64,000 bases of DNA. Origin: Pterobdella sp. o SKG-2022 (lineage: Eukaryota; Annelida; Clitellata; Hirudinida; Piscicolidae). Each line of letters starts with the position of its first letter. Position 1 is the stretch's first letter. The stretch is from assembly GCA_964035795.1 (NCBI GenBank), contig OZ038322.1:23828359-23892358 (forward strand), read 5' to 3'. Made by a program: the position numbers and the translations under genes. A model generated the notes under the pieces. It was given only the letters and a program-made list of their open reading frames with translations. It ran no database searches and was not told the DNA's origin. Shown here piece after piece: positions 23,001 to 35,913 of this stretch.

Positions 23001-24562
23001 ATGATTCAGTTATTGAAGCAATCTCCATAGAAATCCACGACGCAAACTGATTTCTTTAAAAATCATAATTTATTGTAAGAATTTAATAAAATCAAACATT
23101 ATCTTTCAAAAATTTATGAAAATTCTTTTGTACCTATCATTTTTATCATCGTAAAACAGACGTTGATTGATATGCCTTTCATTACTGGCGGAGAACTTTT
23201 TTAAAGTCTGAAATATAAGAGACATTTATCCATTTTGAGTTTTCCATATAAAGTTTTTAGAAGTTTGTGTATTTTGGTAAAGTTTAGAAATCTTATTTTT
23301 CACGCATCTTCTCCCAAACTTCAAATACTGTGACTTAATGATTCGAAAATAACTTTATTTCTCAGCTAGATTCTGCTGAATGATTCCCCTTAAAAAGAAT
23401 CTTTTGAAATTTTTGAAAACTCTGTTATTTTTAGTTTAATATATACTTTTCATCAGAATTCATTATTCAAAACTGTCCTTTAGTATTCAAGGTGACCAGA
23501 CTGAAATTTCAAATGAGCTTGTTCGCTCTAAGTAACAACGTCTTGTAAAACTGAATTTTTTCGAGGGTTTATTGATAATATAAATATTAAAATTATAGAT
23601 AATTTATAATATTGAGCAAAAAGTGAGTTTTTACTTACAGTTTTTATTAATGTAAACCTTATAAATGCTTGCATAAAATTAACATTTCATTGCTTATTTT
23701 AGGCTTGCACGGGGAAAAAGTCAACTTAAAATTTTATAAAACAAGAAAATTGAGATTTTTTCCTAGTTGAAATTTAAATTTTGAACCTCACAAACTTATG
23801 AACTATTTAAAGATAATAAAAATATTACAAGTGATGTTGTCACAACTGCAATGTATAAAGGAAAGTCAAACCTCAAACAAAAAAGAGCAAAATCTTTGCG
23901 GAATTCTTCAAAAAGCCATTTCCACAGACACAATTCTCAACAATGTTGCTTGAAATTTTGTAAAATAATTTGTAAGTTGAAAATTGAAATAAAAAAAGCT
24001 TTTAAAAAATTGCTCTGACTCGCTTGAGCCAACTCCACATCGAGTAAAGCAGCAAAATAATACGATGTCCAACAAAAGTATGACAGATACGATTCCACTT
24101 TTTAAAAAAGTTATAATGGACTAAGATTGTTCAGTAGTTTTCTATGATACGAGCATTTTTGAAATTGTTCTTTCTGTCCTTTCAACAGCTTTTACCTTTT
24201 GAAGAAATGCGCATAAAATGTTGGAAACTTGATAATATTTTAAAGTTTAAGAATTATATTTCTTATAGTCCTTTATGTTTTAGTTATGTCTTTTGAAGCC
24301 ATTGAACCTACCTGTTTCGGTTTTTTATTACTATAAGTTTGTTTTACACTTTGAAATAACATTTTTTCAAATAAAAAGTCTTTCAAAGCTTAATTGATTT
24401 AATTTTCACAAAGTTTAGAATAGGACTAAAGACCAGTAAACATTAAATACATATATTATAAAATATATTCACACCATTATGTTAGAATTTTGAAAATTAA
24501 ATGATTCAATTGAATATAATCATTAAATAGTGTAAAAAAAATTTCAGACATAGAAAGCGAAA

Positions 24563-26089
24563 ATGTTCACAGCTGGTCGGATTCTGCATAAAGCTAATTT
24601 ACGTAACATGAATTCGTTGTCTGGCGGTCATCGTCACCAAAAGCACTCTTCAAGCCGCTCTTGTAACTCATCTTTTTATAATGACTCTTGTAACTCCAGT
24701 TTCTCTCCCAACCATCAAACAATTCAACGCGAATGCAGTTTTATTGAAATTAACGACAAACTCGAAACAAATCATAGACTTTCGTCCTCTAACTTCCAAA
24801 TAGCTCAAAACAAACGTTTGGAACAGGAGCGGATACGAGTGCAGAAAAAAACCACAAGAATACTTGCTTCCAGATTGTCGAGGTTTTATGTTCCTTTCAT
24901 ATGGCAGGCTCTTTTGGCATGCTTTGTCGGCATGGCCATCATTACTCTGGGAGTGTGCTTGTGCATTCTGGGCTATGAAGCCGATCGAGAAATCGGAAAT
25001 TCATCTAAAGAAAAAAATTTTCTAAGTATGAGAGCTGATGATGTTTTAAAAAATAAAATTGATCATCAATTTTTAAAAAACTCTAACCTTGAAGTTGGTG
25101 CTGGAAAAAACAATTCTAATCATAAGAAAAATATTTTTTTGTTAGATAGTTATAAAAGCAATAACACTGGCCATCTAGAAGCGGTTAGATACCTCATTTA
25201 CGTGGGTCCCATAATCATGAGTTTTGGAAGTTTCGCCATTGTATTTGCTTGTGTTATTGTATGTGAAACAAGAGACCGAGTTTTAGACTTGTTAGAAAAA
25301 AGAACTAAACAGCTAGAAAACATGATAGTTAAAGATTTGAAGGAGAAAATAATGGACGTGGGAAATGAGAGTTCAAGCTATGAGAACAAGCATGAAAGGC
25401 ATAAAGGTTTCACATCTGGTGAAAATAAAAACGGAAACATTTTTGGTGTTGGAAAAAATATTAAAACTGAATTTCATGAAATTGAGCAAGTTAATGATGA
25501 AATAGTTGAAAACAATGCTTATGAAAATCATTTGATAAAAGAAGTTGAACTGAAGGAAAAGAACAATGGTATGCACACTAGTGGGCTCCAAAATTCTCAA
25601 GGTTCGTCAATGTGTTTAGAAGAAAATTGTGCAACAAAAAACTCGGGCTCAAATTTCTTTTACAAAAAAAAGCATAAATTAGTATTCAAAGCCGACTGCG
25701 ACACTTCTCCAAGCCATCTTGAATCTCCTTTTAAGCCGTCCATACCTTTGTGCAAATCTTTTTTTGAAAAATCCTTAACAAAGAAAATTGACATTTTGGA
25801 AAATTCCTTCGATAAAAACGATTTAGAATGCCAAGATAGCTCAGGTGTGGCGCTAGGGCAAGACGAACCTTCTGGCCTCCAAATTGACACGCCCACGAAA
25901 GCCTCGTCATATCATCAAAGTTTGTTAAATAAAGATTTTTTAGAAAAAGCTCAAAAAGAAAGAAGATCGTCTTTCCAGGTTTTATACAAAGGAAAAATTG
26001 ATGTTCTAACTAACTCTCTGATTAAAAACCAGCTCAAAAAAGCCCTCAAAGCCAAGAAGAAAAGCATGGAAAAAAAAGCAGAATCGTGA
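24563..26089 (+). CDS. TMEM200-like two-span membrane protein
   Basis: One uninterrupted 508-codon ORF. Residues 1-110 are hydrophilic, His/Ser/Asn-rich, ending in a basic stretch (KKTTRILASRLSRFYVP). Membrane span 1 is about 112-137 (GVCLCILGYEAD at its end). A loop of about 75 residues holds several N-x-S/T sites. Span 2 is about 211-236 (YVGPIIMSFGSFAIVFACV), followed directly by CETRDRVLDLL. The pairing of LGY after span 1 with a GP(I)IM...F..C....E.RD pattern after span 2 matches the vertebrate TMEM200 family, where the equivalent is ENRD. The long Lys/Asn-rich tail is not conserved. TMEM200 function is not established. A TTTCAG acceptor-like site 17 bases before the ATG suggests an upstream non-coding exon. 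Confidence 0.7.
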   Translation: MFTAGRILHKANLRNMNSLSGGHRHQKHSSSRSCNSSFYNDSCNSSFSPNHQTIQRECSFIEINDKLETNHRLSSSNFQIAQNKRLEQERIRVQKKTTRILASRLSRFYVPFIWQALLACFVGMAIITLGVCLCILGYEADREIGNSSKEKNFLSMRADDVLKNKIDHQFLKNSNLEVGAGKNNSNHKKNIFLLDSYKSNNTGHLEAVRYLIYVGPIIMSFGSFAIVFACVIVCETRDRVLDLLEKRTKQLENMIVKDLKEKIMDVGNESSSYENKHERHKGFTSGENKNGNIFGVGKNIKTEFHEIEQVNDEIVENNAYENHLIKEVELKEKNNGMHTSGLQNSQGSSMCLEENCATKNSGSNFFYKKKHKLVFKADCDTSPSHLESPFKPSIPLCKSFFEKSLTKKIDILENSFDKNDLECQDSSGVALGQDEPSGLQIDTPTKASSYHQSLLNKDFLEKAQKERRSSFQVLYKGKIDVLTNSLIKNQLKKALKAKKKSMEKKAES

Positions 26090-29000
26090 AAAATTGAATT
26101 TTTAAAAATTTCTTGATTCATAATCTACAATTGATATTTCAATTGTAAATTAAATTGACAAAACAAGATAAAACCTTTCTTGTAAATAACGAAACAACTT
26201 TTATTAAAAATAATAATTATAAAGAATGAGACAATAATAGAAGAGATATTTATGACACAAAATTGCTAAAAATAATTTTTTTACTCAAACAAGGGTATAA
26301 TGAAGTAGAAAGCTTATTAAAAATTAATTTTAAAAATGAATGAGCTGAAAGCAAAATTGTTTTTCAAGCTTATTTATTCAGTAATAATAGACGCATGTCT
26401 TATTGGTAACATTCAGATACGTTATCATTGATGGTACTTGAAACTTTATTGAATATCCTTATAATAAAAGCTAATTATATTTTTTTCCGAAAATATTTTT
26501 TTTCTGTATTGATTTTTCCAGTCATCTAGAGATTTGAAATTTCTCTATTACGCTATTTTAAACTTGAAGGACTTTGTAAAAAATAAAATTCGCCATAAAA
26601 AACTCCATCATTTCACTTTGTATCAAAACATTGCAAAAATTACTTGAGTTAAATATACTTTACTTTACTTTTTGTCATTTCATCCTAAAACATTGAAACA
26701 GTCGACAACTTTCATTACTTCGAACGATTTTTAAAAATCTTTCGAATCAAAATTATCTTTCACGTTTTAGTTATAAATATTTGAAACCAATGCAAGAAGC
26801 CAGAGAAGTTCATTAACGAAATAAATGGGGATCTCTCTAATTTTCTTTCTTAGAATTCACATTTTGTACGCAAAGATACAGATTAATGATTTCGATACTT
26901 TTCTTTGAAATTAGTTGAGTTACGCAGAGAAAAAGAAGAAATACATCTGATGAGTTGAAGCTCAACGTTCTTATAAAGAAAACACAGTTATAATATTAAA
27001 AGATGTTTTTTTTTCAAACTTATCACAATCAATTTTGGCTATTAAACACAAAAAAAATTAATTCTACGAAATTATTTCGGGGAATCATTAATCTAATTTT
27101 GTTATCAGTTGGGGCGATTGCATGATCACTACTTCGATGGTAAAACTCAAAAAACACACCCAAAGAGCAATTTTTGGCAATTATTCATTACAATTTTCCG
27201 GTAGATAAATTTCATTTAAAAATTTAAAAATGAACTTCACTTGAGTATTGTAAATAGAAAATTCTTTCGACCGAAAAGGGTTGGTGACATCTAATTTATC
27301 AAAAGCCTTTTGAATGAAAATTTTAATTTTGAGGATTTGTGAAATATTTCATGAAATAAATTTCAATATTTAATATTTATATTGTATTTCGACTGTACCT
27401 CTTCGCTACTTCAAAAGTGAGCATGACAATTGTTTAGTGTATAGCCATCTTGAACCCTCAAAAACCCGGAATTTGTTTAAAGCTTTTTGAAATGAGCTTC
27501 AACTGGGAATAAATATATACAATTAAATCATTTTTTAATAAAAATTTATTTTTTTCTATATAATGTTTTTTCGACATCCTCCGTTGTTATTCGTGAAATG
27601 AATCTCATCACTCAGATCCAGCTCAACATAACCTCTAAGGAATTAATTTTTAAAAGCTTCTGTCATTTCCATACAGTTTTAAGCTGCTGATCCATACTAT
27701 TTCAATGTGGATTGCATATGAATACAAAACACGAATATGGGTTCATTTGTGAAAATTTACGAAGCTTTTTTTAAGTTGGACTTAAATTAAAGTGCTTCTG
27801 AGAACGTTTGGTGGAGTTTAAGCTAAAGATGTTTTCCAGTTCTAAAATTATTTCAACTTTATTATAAATTAATCGTTTTGAAAATATTAGTGGTTTTTAA
27901 TTCTCACAATTGTGTTTGTTTATAATTTGATTAATAAACTATACAATTTCTCAAAGCTTTGTTTCAAATAAAAAATATCAAACCGGATTATTTATTTAAT
28001 ATTTTTTTTGAGACTCTAATTCCTTTTAGCTCAAATTTTCTCCATCAAAACCAGTTGCAAGAAGCTTAAAATCTTAGCAAACATTTTTCAGTCGTAAGAA
28101 GCCGCTGCTAAAAAATTAGTAGTACGATCTATTTGGTTCTTCGTGTTTTATATTTCTTATAATATCCAAATTTGAATGTAAAACATATTAATCAATGAAT
28201 GTAGAATTGATTTGAAATCACTGAAACATAATGAAAAACATTTGAAAACTCATTTAAAACAAATAGCATTTTCTCCTTTTATGTTCCATTCACCTCTTTA
28301 TTATTCTTAAACGAACGTTGACTTTTCGTTCTTCGAACGAAAATAAATTTTCAATCAAATGATTTTATTGGCCTCTTCGTTTTTCATGCATAGAAGCATT
28401 TGTTCCGAGTCATAAGCGTGGATAACATCTATATGAATAATAAAATCTAAAATATGAAATTGATAATGCTAATAAAGAGGTATAAAAAGTTTATCGTCAT
28501 AACTGCAACGGCCTTTGCTATTTTTGGTCATTCTTGTTCGGCTTTTAAAACAGCAACAAACTCATGTAATGAGATCTTAAGGGAAACCAAACATGTTGCG
28601 AAGATTGTGAAATGTATTTGTATATTAGTTAGTTTTTTTTGCAGTGGATTGATTTAATAATTGTCGGCATCATAAACTCTTTTCCTTTTATTTGTTTATC
28701 TATTTATCAAAAAACGAATCTATTTATCAATTTAAAAAATTTTACTGTGAATATTTTCTATTGTGAAAACACGCTATTTTCAAACTTTTCAAACCCTTCT
28801 ACAGTATGATTTCATGGAAAAAACACAAAAACCCACCAATCATCTTTGTTGATTCCATGATTTTGTTTTATTGTGCCAAATCATACTTTGCATTGAGAGT
28901 TGAATTTCACCATTTTCATGCTTAGTCGTGATCTAACTTCTCCATCGTACAAGATGGATTGAAGTCTGCAAAAAACAGACTTGTACACTTTTTGTTGGGA

Positions 29001-30890
29001 AAGTAAATTTCAGGGAAATAATTAGATTTTATGATATTAAATTCTTATGGCGTAAATCATTTCATGTCTGATATCAATCTTTTGAGCCCCCTTCATTTTT
29101 CTGAAGAAAGTCCATTTATTCAGCATCCAATACTTTTTGTTGAATGTAAACTAGTTATCAATCTTCTCTAGTTTATTTCTTAAGTTTATGCGAAGATTAA
29201 GCTTTAACTTCTTATTATAGAAATGCTTAATAGGCCTTATAAAAGTCTTCATTCTGCTGTAAACTTTTCTAGGATCAGATAGGTTTTTATGATAAATTTT
29301 TTAAAATGAGGATTGTGGAGTCATTGAAAAAGTTGCATGAATTTCGCTGATGATGTCTTCAATGCAACAAGCAATAGGGTTTATGCAGGAGCTAGAATAA
29401 ATCACGAAAATTCTAATTTTCTAATTCTTCAAGCCAAACATAAATATTTGATTGAAATATACATACAAATTCAAAGTAAATCCACTTTTTAATCAACTTG
29501 AAACTTTCAAAAAAAATCAAATAAAAAAAAATGTCTTGTTTCAAAAATTTCAATTTTCCTTTTAAAGCAAATAACTGGGGTAATGACGAGAGCCATTAAA
29601 GAGGTCAAGAAGAAAGATCAAATTAGTGGCAACTTCAAATTGCTGGAGACATTTTAAGTGTCTAAGTTAGCGTAACGACATAATTAATAGGCATTTTTCT
29701 GTCTTTATAGAAGCCTGCTTGTAGATTTGTTGCATGTTTTCAAGCAAGTTGTACATAGCGTGTGTAAGAGCCATAGAGAGTAGAATCCACTTCGACTAAA
29801 AGCTTTTTGTTCATGAATAAAAAATTCATTTGAACTAATACCTCCAATTACTCAGTTTTGGGTAATTCATTTAGATTTTCAAACGGTTTCAAAATAACTT
29901 CAACTGAAATTGGAAAAAAGGTTTGAATAAGTCCTTATTTATGCGAAAATTTTCAGTGTTCAACCAAGTAAAAAACTTTTAAGCTTTTCAACCTTTGAAA
30001 GAATCAAAAGTTTAAAACCATCTTTATTGAAAAAAGTTGTTGTTTATGGACAGAAATCGAAAAAAAATTAGTTTGATCAGGAGAATAAAAAAGAACTACT
30101 ATCAAAACTGGTAGGTGGTTTCATCCTCGGATATATTAATCCTTCAAATGAAAATCTTCACAATCTCATCTCACATAGCTGCTTTAAGCTAATAAAGATA
30201 CTATAAAAATTTTTTGCAAATCTAAGATTGCATAGTATCAAAATATAATTTCTCGTAGTTAAGACGTGTTCTGGATGTATATGAGATGTGTAGAGATAGT
30301 GAAAGACGAGAGGCAGCTTTAATTGCAGTGCCGGCCACAAAGAAGCCCATTTGACGACAATTTTTTTAATTTAAATAGTTTGAATTAAAATTTATAAATG
30401 TTTTTTGTTCGTAAAATAATACGAAAATGTTTTAATAATCAGTATTTGTTCACTTTTGAAATCTAAATTAAGTTGATTGAACTGTAATTGTGGAGAAACT
30501 GAAGCAGTCAAAACATGGCATTTGGCAATAATTATTACTTGCTTCGAAAAACTTCCAAAACACTGGATAAAATATATCAAAATAAAGATGTACGATTCTA
30601 AATGGAAAATTCTTTTTTGTCATTCTCTCCAAAAAAAAAGTGGAAAAATACAAATTATTTTTGATAAAAAAATTTCTTCATTCACCTACAGAAAAAGTTT
30701 TTTCAAAGTTAGAAGTATTTGGAAGTTGGAAAGTTATTTTGAAATAAAAATGACATAAATTCTTTTCTTCAGAAAGCTTTTGAAAGAATTTCACCAAGTT
30801 TCTGAAGCTATGAAGTGATTGATTAAAATAGCCACAGTTTATTCTGAAACATCTTGCTTGTATTTCAAATGCTACTAAAACCTATTTGAA
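26090..30890. other. Intergenic interval upstream of the protocadherin
   Basis: AT-rich with no supported gene. A 67-codon ORF at 28,454-28,657 has a signal-like start and several Cys codons but no other support. A short hairpin with 9-bp arms (TTTTCGTTC and its complement, 3-base loop) sits at 28,323-28,343. A richer patch at 30,230-30,350 could be a 5' untranslated exon or promoter of the protocadherin. Confidence 0.4.
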
Positions 30891-33800
30891 ATGTTGGTGC
30901 TAATGTGGAAGCTAGCATTACTGTGTGTTTTCAATACATTCCATCAACATGCAAGGTAATAACATTGGTATTTCAAAGATTTTTTGAATTTTAACTTCAT
31001 TTTGTTTTAATTTTTATATCAATGTAAAAAAAAACACCTTCACAATTAGCAGAAGTATTCAGTTGGTAGATTTTTTCAAACTCGTTTTTTCAAAAAATTG
31101 CAAAAACTTTTATCATTGGAGGGAATAATTATTTACAGTAGTAATTAAAATGCTTATAAACTACCTCGCACAACAGTGAAAACATAAAGTTGGTGAATAA
31201 AGTAGGGAGAGCAGTAGAGGAGACCCTTGTAGATTGCTACTTCATTGAAGAAGTTCGAGCTGCCGAACAAGCTGTATGTCAAGAATTCAGCAGAATATGG
31301 CCCAATAACTCCCACAAGTTTCTTCTGCTCTCTTTGCGATCCTCGTATAAAAAAATATTCAAAATAAATTCAAAGAATGGAGACATTAGATTGACCACCA
31401 CTCTGGACAGGGAGAGTATTTGCACGGCTGCGGAGAAAGATTGCTTCATCATGGTGACTCTTTTATGCTTTTTTGAGCGTTATAAAAAAATTTCAAAACG
31501 ATTTTTTTTTGATACTCATTGCCGGCATACGTTCTAGATTATTTTCAATGTGTTTTGTTGGATTTAAAGACTTCAAAACCTTTTATTATTTCGTTCCAAT
31601 GGCGAATAAAAGCGCTGATTTTTCAATTGAATTGTTTTATTATTCCTTCATTTAATAATTTCAGAATTTTAATTGAAAATAAAAATAGTTATTTAAACTT
31701 TTCAAAGATTTTTTTCTAAGAATCTCGTCTTAATTGAAACTTTAGTTGATTTTATTCGAAACATATTTCAGGCTTCAGTCGCTTCAGGCCCTCGGAACAA
31801 GTTGTTGATAGGAAAGGTGCGCTTACATATAAAAGACATTAACGACAATGACCCCAGGTTTCCTCTAAGTAGCCATTATTTGGAGGTTTCAGAATCTGCT
31901 GAAATCGGCACCTCTTTTGTGATTCCTCAGGCTACTGATCTCGACAGCCCTGAAAACTCTATAGGAGGTTATGAATTAGAGAAAGAACAAAGTCATTTCA
32001 AAATATCTCCTACAAAAATAAATTTCATGGAAAATGGAGACGTAGAACCATATCAACTTAAGCTTACTTTGATTAAAAAATTAGACCGAGAAAAAGAAAG
32101 TTCGTTCAATTTCAAAGTTGGCAGAATATTTTTCACTTTTAATTAATTCTTTTTCGATAATTTGTAAAATGTGTTCTGAATATTTTAAAATTAAAAAAAA
32201 AATCAATTTTTAGAACAAATTCTTAAAAAGTTTATTAAAAAAAAAATTTTTATCAATGAAATTTTGCTATCAATCTTGAGAGCAAAAACACGAAATTTAC
32301 TAAAAACACAAAAGCGTGTAACTGCAACTGAATGACCCACCTAGGTGAAAGTGTATGACAGGGGTCATCCCAAGCGTTTCTCCAGCATGCACCTCAGCAT
32401 ATCAGTCCTCGACGTTAATGACAATTCTCCTGTTTTTACAAATAGAACATACAATTTGAAAATGAGGGAAGACTTTCATTACCCAGCATCCATTCTTTCA
32501 CTGCATGCTTCAGATCTCGACACTGCCTTGAATGCTGTCGTTAGGTGACCTTTGTTTTTTATATTTATAGTCTTATGTTATGTCATGCGCTCCCAATGAT
32601 TTAGAAAATCATATTTTTTAATTTTACTTTTTTCTGCTTTTTCAAACATTTTCAAGCGTGGTATTTTTACTAAATTTTAATATTTGTTTTCTATAAAATG
32701 CCTTTAAAAAAACATTATTTGAAGAAGCTTATTCAATATTTTTTTTATTTGAAGATTGAAACAATGAAATTTTGTTTTTTTTTATATTGAAATTGAATCA
32801 TTTTCTCTTAGATATTATCTTCGCAACGAAACTAGAGAAACGTACAAAGGCTATTTTGATTTGAATTCTGAAACTGGTCAATTGTTTTTGTTGAAAGATT
32901 TTGATTATGAAAAACATCCTGAAATGACTTTATACGTAGAGGCAGTTGATGATGGTTCTAACATAAAACTAACTTCACAAAGCATTGTGTTAATAAAAAT
33001 AATAGATGTCAACGATAACCCTCCAGTCATCACAATTAACTCCAAAGCAACTGTAAACGATAAAATAAGAGAACGTATGGATGCCTACCAAACGAAAAAG
33101 ATTTCAGATGAAAAACCTGCCAATAAAAGTAATTTAAATGAGCCACTGACGTTTTATATCACAGAGAATTCTGAACCCAACGAGTTTGTAGCTCATGTTA
33201 CTGTGACAGATTCTGACAGTGGTAAAAATGGTAAATTTACATGCTCGCTTCACACTGAAGGACAATACAAAAGGATAAGCAATCTTTCAACAAACAAGAT
33301 GCCAACGAGTGAGAATTTTGAGCTGAAAAGAATGTATGAAACAGAGTTTAAGATTATAACTGCAAAATCACTTGATCGAGAAGAAAACAGTTTGTATACA
33401 TTAGTTGTTTTGTGCAGAGATGGAGGAATACCTGTAATCAATAGCAGTATTTTTTTGAATGTTAAAATTATTGACGTTAATGACAATAAACCACAGTTTG
33501 TGAAAAGACATTTCGAAGCTTTTTTGAAAAGGAAAGTTGAAGTGGGCAATGGGATCATTCAAACTCATGCTAATGACATTGATGAAAATTTCAATAGCAA
33601 AATTTTGTATTCTTTGAGAATGCTTCCCGCTAAAAGCTTATTTCCGAGTAACGAAAACAAAAATAGAATAGATTCAATCAAAGACCAAGATCATAAGCAC
33701 CCTCAAACGTTTAGCGGCATTTATGAATCGACACTAAAACCCAATGTAACAAGCTATATTGATTACAGAGTTCGCAACAAACAAATAAAAAGATATCAGT

Positions 33801-35791
33801 TGGCTTTCTCAATAAACCCTGCAAATGGAGTCATATCTGTCACTCGTCCTATTTCAATTTCTCTTTCTTTTCAATCGCCAATCCAGTTGAATTTCATTGT
33901 TAATGCCTCGGATAAAGGCTCTCCATCCCTTTGGAACACTGCAACTCTTTCAATCTATTTCATAAATAATGAAACAAATTTTTTCTATTTGAGTAGTTTA
34001 AAATATAAATTTAAAATAGAAGAAAACCTACCTTTAGGAAGTCAATTAGGTGCAGTTGAGGTTTTAAGAAAGTACAGTTTTGCAACTAAGTTTTTAATCG
34101 AATATTTCCTCACAAAACAAAATTGTTCTTCAAGCCATCAAATATCCGAGAAAAAAAATAGTGTTTCACGTTTCAAAATAGGGCTCATGTCAGGCTTAAT
34201 AGAAACAACACAGTCATTAGATAGAGAAGAAATTGATTTCTATCAAATGTTTGTAGTTGCCAAAGTACAAATACCAAAAAGCCGATTGAAACTCAATGAA
34301 AAAACAAATTCTAAAAAAAGTTCCAACGAATTCAACAACTCTTATCTCGGTTTGAACTTTGAAGAGACCCTCTGCTCATCTTTGCTTATATCAGTGATTG
34401 ATTTTAACGATAACTCCCCTTACTTCACCTTTCCCACTGCCACCAACAACCAACTACATCTGTCCACGTTCGATCAGCCTGGTGCTGTCATAGGCAGAAT
34501 AATGGCAAAAGATGATGATTTAGGTGAAAATTCGTTGCTTTCTTTTTCAATTGTTTCAGGTAATGAAGATGGCATAGTGCAGTTGGACCCTGCCAGCGGA
34601 ATTTTAGTGCTCATGAAAACACTGCCTTATCAAGTTTCAGATTTCAACAAACGAACCATAGACCACATGACTGAATATAAAGATTATGACCAAACCAAAA
34701 TTAACGAAAATAATTTAGATTCAATGCACACGTTTTATAGAGAGATGGTGGTTGAGGTTGAAGATAATGGATTTCCAACCCTCAGCAACAGATCTCTGCT
34801 GGTATTTATTGCCTCACCAGACCATTCCCTTTCCAACTTGCGATATGATCTAGAAGACAAAAAATACGACAATCAAACAATAAGCCTTTATCATTTTTTA
34901 GCTAATGAAGAATTGGTGCAAATCCTCGCGGCCATTCTCGCTTGCATCCTCATCCTTATCAGCCTCTTGATCGCATGCATTTGCCTCCTTAAGAAACACT
35001 ACGCTAAAAGCCAGCATGTTATTTTAAAAAAAGAAGAAGAAATAGATTTGGCCTATATCAAAACAAACAAAGTGCACAACGATGATTTGAGGGAAGGAGC
35101 AAGCAAGTCCCTTCTTTTACCCCAGCAAGCTGCCTCTTTCCAAAAGACTGCCACCCTCGATCCGTCCTTTTATCAAGTCAACGTTTACAAGCATCATTTT
35201 TCTAATGAAATAGATAATGAAGTAAAAGCTCATCAAAAAAATTGTAACAGCAAAAAAATTGGAAATTTTTTTAAAAAGCTCAATAAAATGCCAATCGAGA
35301 AAACAAACAATCATAAAAATTGCACATCCTCTGAACCAATTGCCACATTTCAAAATTTTTTAAGTAAAATTAATAAGACTTTTTGGAAAGATGAGAAAAA
35401 CGTCAGAATCAATCATCATTACAATGATGCAAAAACAAATAATTGCCAAGCTGGTCACAAAAGTGAAAACTATCAAGAAAGTCACGTATTAAATAGCAAA
35501 TATCACAATGACACCTTCAATAACACCAGGCCATTTTATAGCAGTAGTGATGATCTAGATTCCAATAACAATGACTACAAACTTCGTGGCTTATACAAAA
35601 AAGAAATGAGTTTCAATGCGATTGGCATCAAAAAGATAAACTTCACTGCCACTCAGACTAATAACGTGGCTGCACGCTCAAATAGGTCTTCTCTTGAAGA
35701 AAAGTTTGCGGCTAAAGGTGCCGAAACAGCGGAGTGGGTTGTAAATCATGCAGAATCTATTGAACCAATAGGTAAAATAATTTTTGCGTGA
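30891..35791 (+). CDS. Protocadherin with seven cadherin repeats
   Basis: Exons: 30891-30955, 31177-31453, 31772-32116, 32345-32544, 32812-35791. They total 3867 bp, are in phase and encode 1288 residues. The protein has a signal peptide (MLVLMWKLALLCVF...), seven extracellular cadherin repeats, a single span at about 999-1022 (LAAILACILILISLLIACIC) and a cytoplasmic tail of about 265 residues. Calcium-binding linkers are seen as DINDNDP, DVNDNSP, DVNDNPP, DVNDNKP and DFNDNSP; LDRE motifs occur in repeats 1, 2, 4 and 6. The linker after repeat 5 lacks a DxNDN box. Seven repeats, one span and most of the coding sequence in one large exon fit delta-type protocadherins, which mediate calcium-dependent cell adhesion. 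An AATAAA at 35,828-35,833 supports a transcript ending after this stop. Donors at 35,741 (phase 0) or 35,772 (phase 1) could instead join downstream exons. Confidence 0.85.
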
Positions 35792-35827
35792 AAAAAATCA
35801 ATGTTTTAAAATTTTTTGTTAGGTGTG

Positions 35828-35833
35828 AATAAA
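35828..35833 (+). terminator. Polyadenylation signal AATAAA after the protocadherin stop
   Basis: It lies 36 bases beyond the TGA that ends the large protocadherin exon, which suits a short-tail isoform. Confidence 0.45.
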
Positions 35834-35913
35834 AAATTTTTTGTATGACCAACTTCCACAAATACATCTGTTGTAATGTTTTTTTTGCCTGGCATTTTGA
35901 AGTTTGATTCAGA

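Larger units (their letters stand above)
17540..24562. other. Gene-poor interval between the small gene and the TMEM200-like gene
   Basis: Mostly AT-rich. It contains a LINE-tail-like relic (18,330-18,380), a 128-codon ORF of doubtful status (19,624-20,010), and a richer patch at 21,040-21,330 that may hold non-coding or first exons. The ATG of the TMEM200-like gene follows a TTTCAG acceptor-like site at 24,541-24,546, so at least one 5' exon of that gene probably lies here. Confidence 0.4.

Noticed and set aside
28454..28657. 67-codon ORF as a secreted Cys-containing peptide
   Set aside because: The second half is also hydrophobic and there is no cleavage-like site, composition shift or polyadenylation signal. 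It is too weak to list as a gene.
33250..33558. 102-codon minus-strand ORF inside the protocadherin
   Set aside because: It is a shadow of the cadherin coding frame with no independent signal.
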